DNA from: an uncultured Ignavibacteria bacterium
GTDB taxonomy: Bacteria > Bacteroidota > Ignavibacteria > Kapaibacteriales > UBA961
Assembly: GCA_937868245.1 (NCBI GenBank)
Contig: CALMMI010000500.1
Span: 1 to 7,496 of the forward strand
Reading direction: 5' to 3'
DNA length: 7,496 bases
Numbering within the stretch: the stretch's first letter is position 1; each line of letters opens with the position of its first letter. Shown one piece after another: positions 6,901 through 7,496 of the stretch. Made by a program: the position numbers and the translations under genes. Under the pieces are notes generated by a model that did not search any database, was not told the origin of the DNA, and saw only the letters and a list, made by a program, of their open reading frames with translations.

Positions 6901-6925
6901 CCTCTTTGATACTCTTTGAAAGAGG
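6901..6925. repeat. Inverted repeat overlapping a 10 bp-period direct repeat
   Basis: CCTCTTT (6901-6907) is the exact reverse complement of AAAGAGG (6919-6925), with an 11-base loop. Within it CTCTTTGA occurs twice, at 6902-6909 and 6912-6919, one helical turn apart. It lies about 45 bp upstream of the lipoprotein gene's -33 box and about 135 bp from the purK start. There is no T-run beside it, so a regulator-binding site is likelier than a terminator. Confidence 0.4.
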
Positions 6926-6967
6926 TTATGCACTTAAATCCTATTCGTTTAGGGTGTTCATAAAATA

Positions 6968-7000
6968 TTTGGATATTTAGCGCAAGATAGGTTATATTTG
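6968..7000 (+). promoter_or_regulatory. Bacteroidota-type promoter of the lipoprotein gene
   Basis: TTTG at 6968-6971 and TATATTTG at 6993-7000 match the -33 (TTTG) and -7 (TAnnTTTG) boxes with a 21 bp spacer, within the range known for the primary sigma factor of Bacteroidota. The predicted transcript start is near 7007, giving a leader of about 50 bases that contains an AT-rich stretch (7021-7043) just before the ribosome-binding site. The same TATATT could serve as a generic -10. Confidence 0.6.
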
Positions 7001-7043
7001 TCGCTCAAATTTGAAACTCAATTGTTATTTTTTTAATTTTTAT

Positions 7044-7048
7044 AGGAG
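7044..7048 (+). promoter_or_regulatory. Strong ribosome-binding site, AGGAG
   Basis: AGGAG ends eight bases before ATG 7057 and is the clearest Shine-Dalgarno sequence in the window. It follows a long A/T-only tract. Together with the promoter it suggests a well-expressed gene. Confidence 0.75.
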
Positions 7049-7056
7049 AACATTAC

Positions 7057-7496
7057 ATGTTCAAATACAAAATGCTTCTTGTTGCACTGTCGTTTGCAAC
7101 CCTAATTGCTGTTGGTTGTAACGAAAATACAACAACTCCTCTTGAAACTGTTCCAAATGCCCCAACAGGGTTAATGGCAACTTCTCTTGGTGCTGATATG
7201 ATTGGTATTAAATGGACAGTACCAACTGGTGAATATACAGGTTACAAGATTAAGTTGTCGGCAACCGGTATGGCTGATACAACATATACCTTTACTGATA
7301 AGACTAAAAATATGTTCTCAGTTTCAGGTTTGACCGAAGGTACAAACTATACATTTTCAGTAAGTTCTGTAAACGGAGCAACTGCAAGTGCAACTGCACC
7401 TTCTATTACATGGTCACCTGCAAGGCGCTATACACAGGTAGGAGGATTTAATATTCAAGTTTATGAATATAGTTCTTCAAAAGGAAGTGGACTTCG
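7057..7496 (+). CDS. Lipoprotein with fibronectin type III domain, 3' end beyond the window
   Basis: Translation gives 146 residues and runs open off the right edge. It begins MFKYKMLLVALSFATLIAVG followed by Cys21: a basic start, a hydrophobic helix and a lipobox-like AVG-C, so it should be lipid-anchored (the -3 Ala is less usual than Leu). After a Thr/Pro-rich linker, residues about 32-118 look like one fibronectin type III domain: PNAPTGLMATSLGADMIGIKW, the YTGYKIKLS strand, then VSGLTEGTNYTFSVSSVNG, the typical xLxxGxxYxFxVxAxN ending. What follows (RRYTQVGGFNIQVYEYSSSKG) starts another region that cannot be named. FnIII domains in bacterial envelope proteins usually serve adhesion or spacing of another domain; that is inference here. 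It is divergent from purK and has its own promoter and ribosome-binding site. Confidence 0.8.
   Translation, partial: MFKYKMLLVALSFATLIAVGCNENTTTPLETVPNAPTGLMATSLGADMIGIKWTVPTGEYTGYKIKLSATGMADTTYTFTDKTKNMFSVSGLTEGTNYTFSVSSVNGATASATAPSITWSPARRYTQVGGFNIQVYEYSSSKGSGL

Larger units (their letters stand above)
6767..7056. other. 290 bp divergent intergenic region
   Basis: This region separates purK (minus) from the lipoprotein gene (plus) and should hold both promoters. Besides the two candidate promoters listed, it contains CAATATTG (6875-6882), a perfect 8 bp palindrome, and the 6901-6925 inverted repeat. No open frame of note is visible. Confidence 0.6.

Overview
The window comes from an AT-rich bacterial genome, about 40% GC in the genes sampled by eye and lower between them. 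An outer-membrane OmpA-type protein and a lipoprotein indicate a Gram-negative envelope. One intergenic region carries a TTTG-N21-TAnnTTTG promoter, the type described for Bacteroidota. With weak or absent Shine-Dalgarno sequences at several starts, this suggests the Bacteroidota/Chlorobiota/Ignavibacteria/Kapabacteria side of the FCB group. That placement is an inference; no marker gene for taxonomy is present.

Region by region: (1) 2-2020 (+) is the 3' part of an AddB-like recombination nuclease subunit, open at the left edge. It keeps a degenerate UvrD-type helicase C-terminus, the PD-(D/E)XK nuclease residues and all four iron-sulfur cysteines. (2) 2076-2342 (+) is a small SemiSWEET-type sugar transporter, more GC-rich than its neighbours. 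(3) 2369-3184 (-) is an AT-rich, unrecognised 271-residue protein with one N-terminal membrane anchor, convergent with the transporter. (4) 3185-3488 is non-coding and holds a hairpin. (5) 3489-3770 (-) is a stand-alone DUF2087 protein. (6) 3771-4209 is a long AT-rich gap with two near-identical palindromic elements and a strong minus-strand terminator. (7) 6766-4210 (-) reads as a probable two-gene unit: purK, then 43 bp later an OmpA-family protein, closed by that terminator. (8) 6767-7056 is a divergent promoter region, with a candidate promoter for purK on one strand and one for the next gene on the other. (9) 7057-7496 (+) is the 5' part of a lipoprotein with a fibronectin type III domain, cut by the right edge.

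The genes do not form one obvious pathway. The left side is DNA repair, the right side is purine synthesis plus envelope proteins, and the middle (about 2.0-4.1 kb) looks accessory: small or unrecognised genes, variable base composition and long gaps. I found no CRISPR array, transposase, tRNA, rRNA or recognisable defence or secretion cassette. The 271-residue membrane protein, the repeated palindromes and the Ser-for-Asp change in the OmpA domain deserve a second look, but nothing here can be called a new system from sequence alone.
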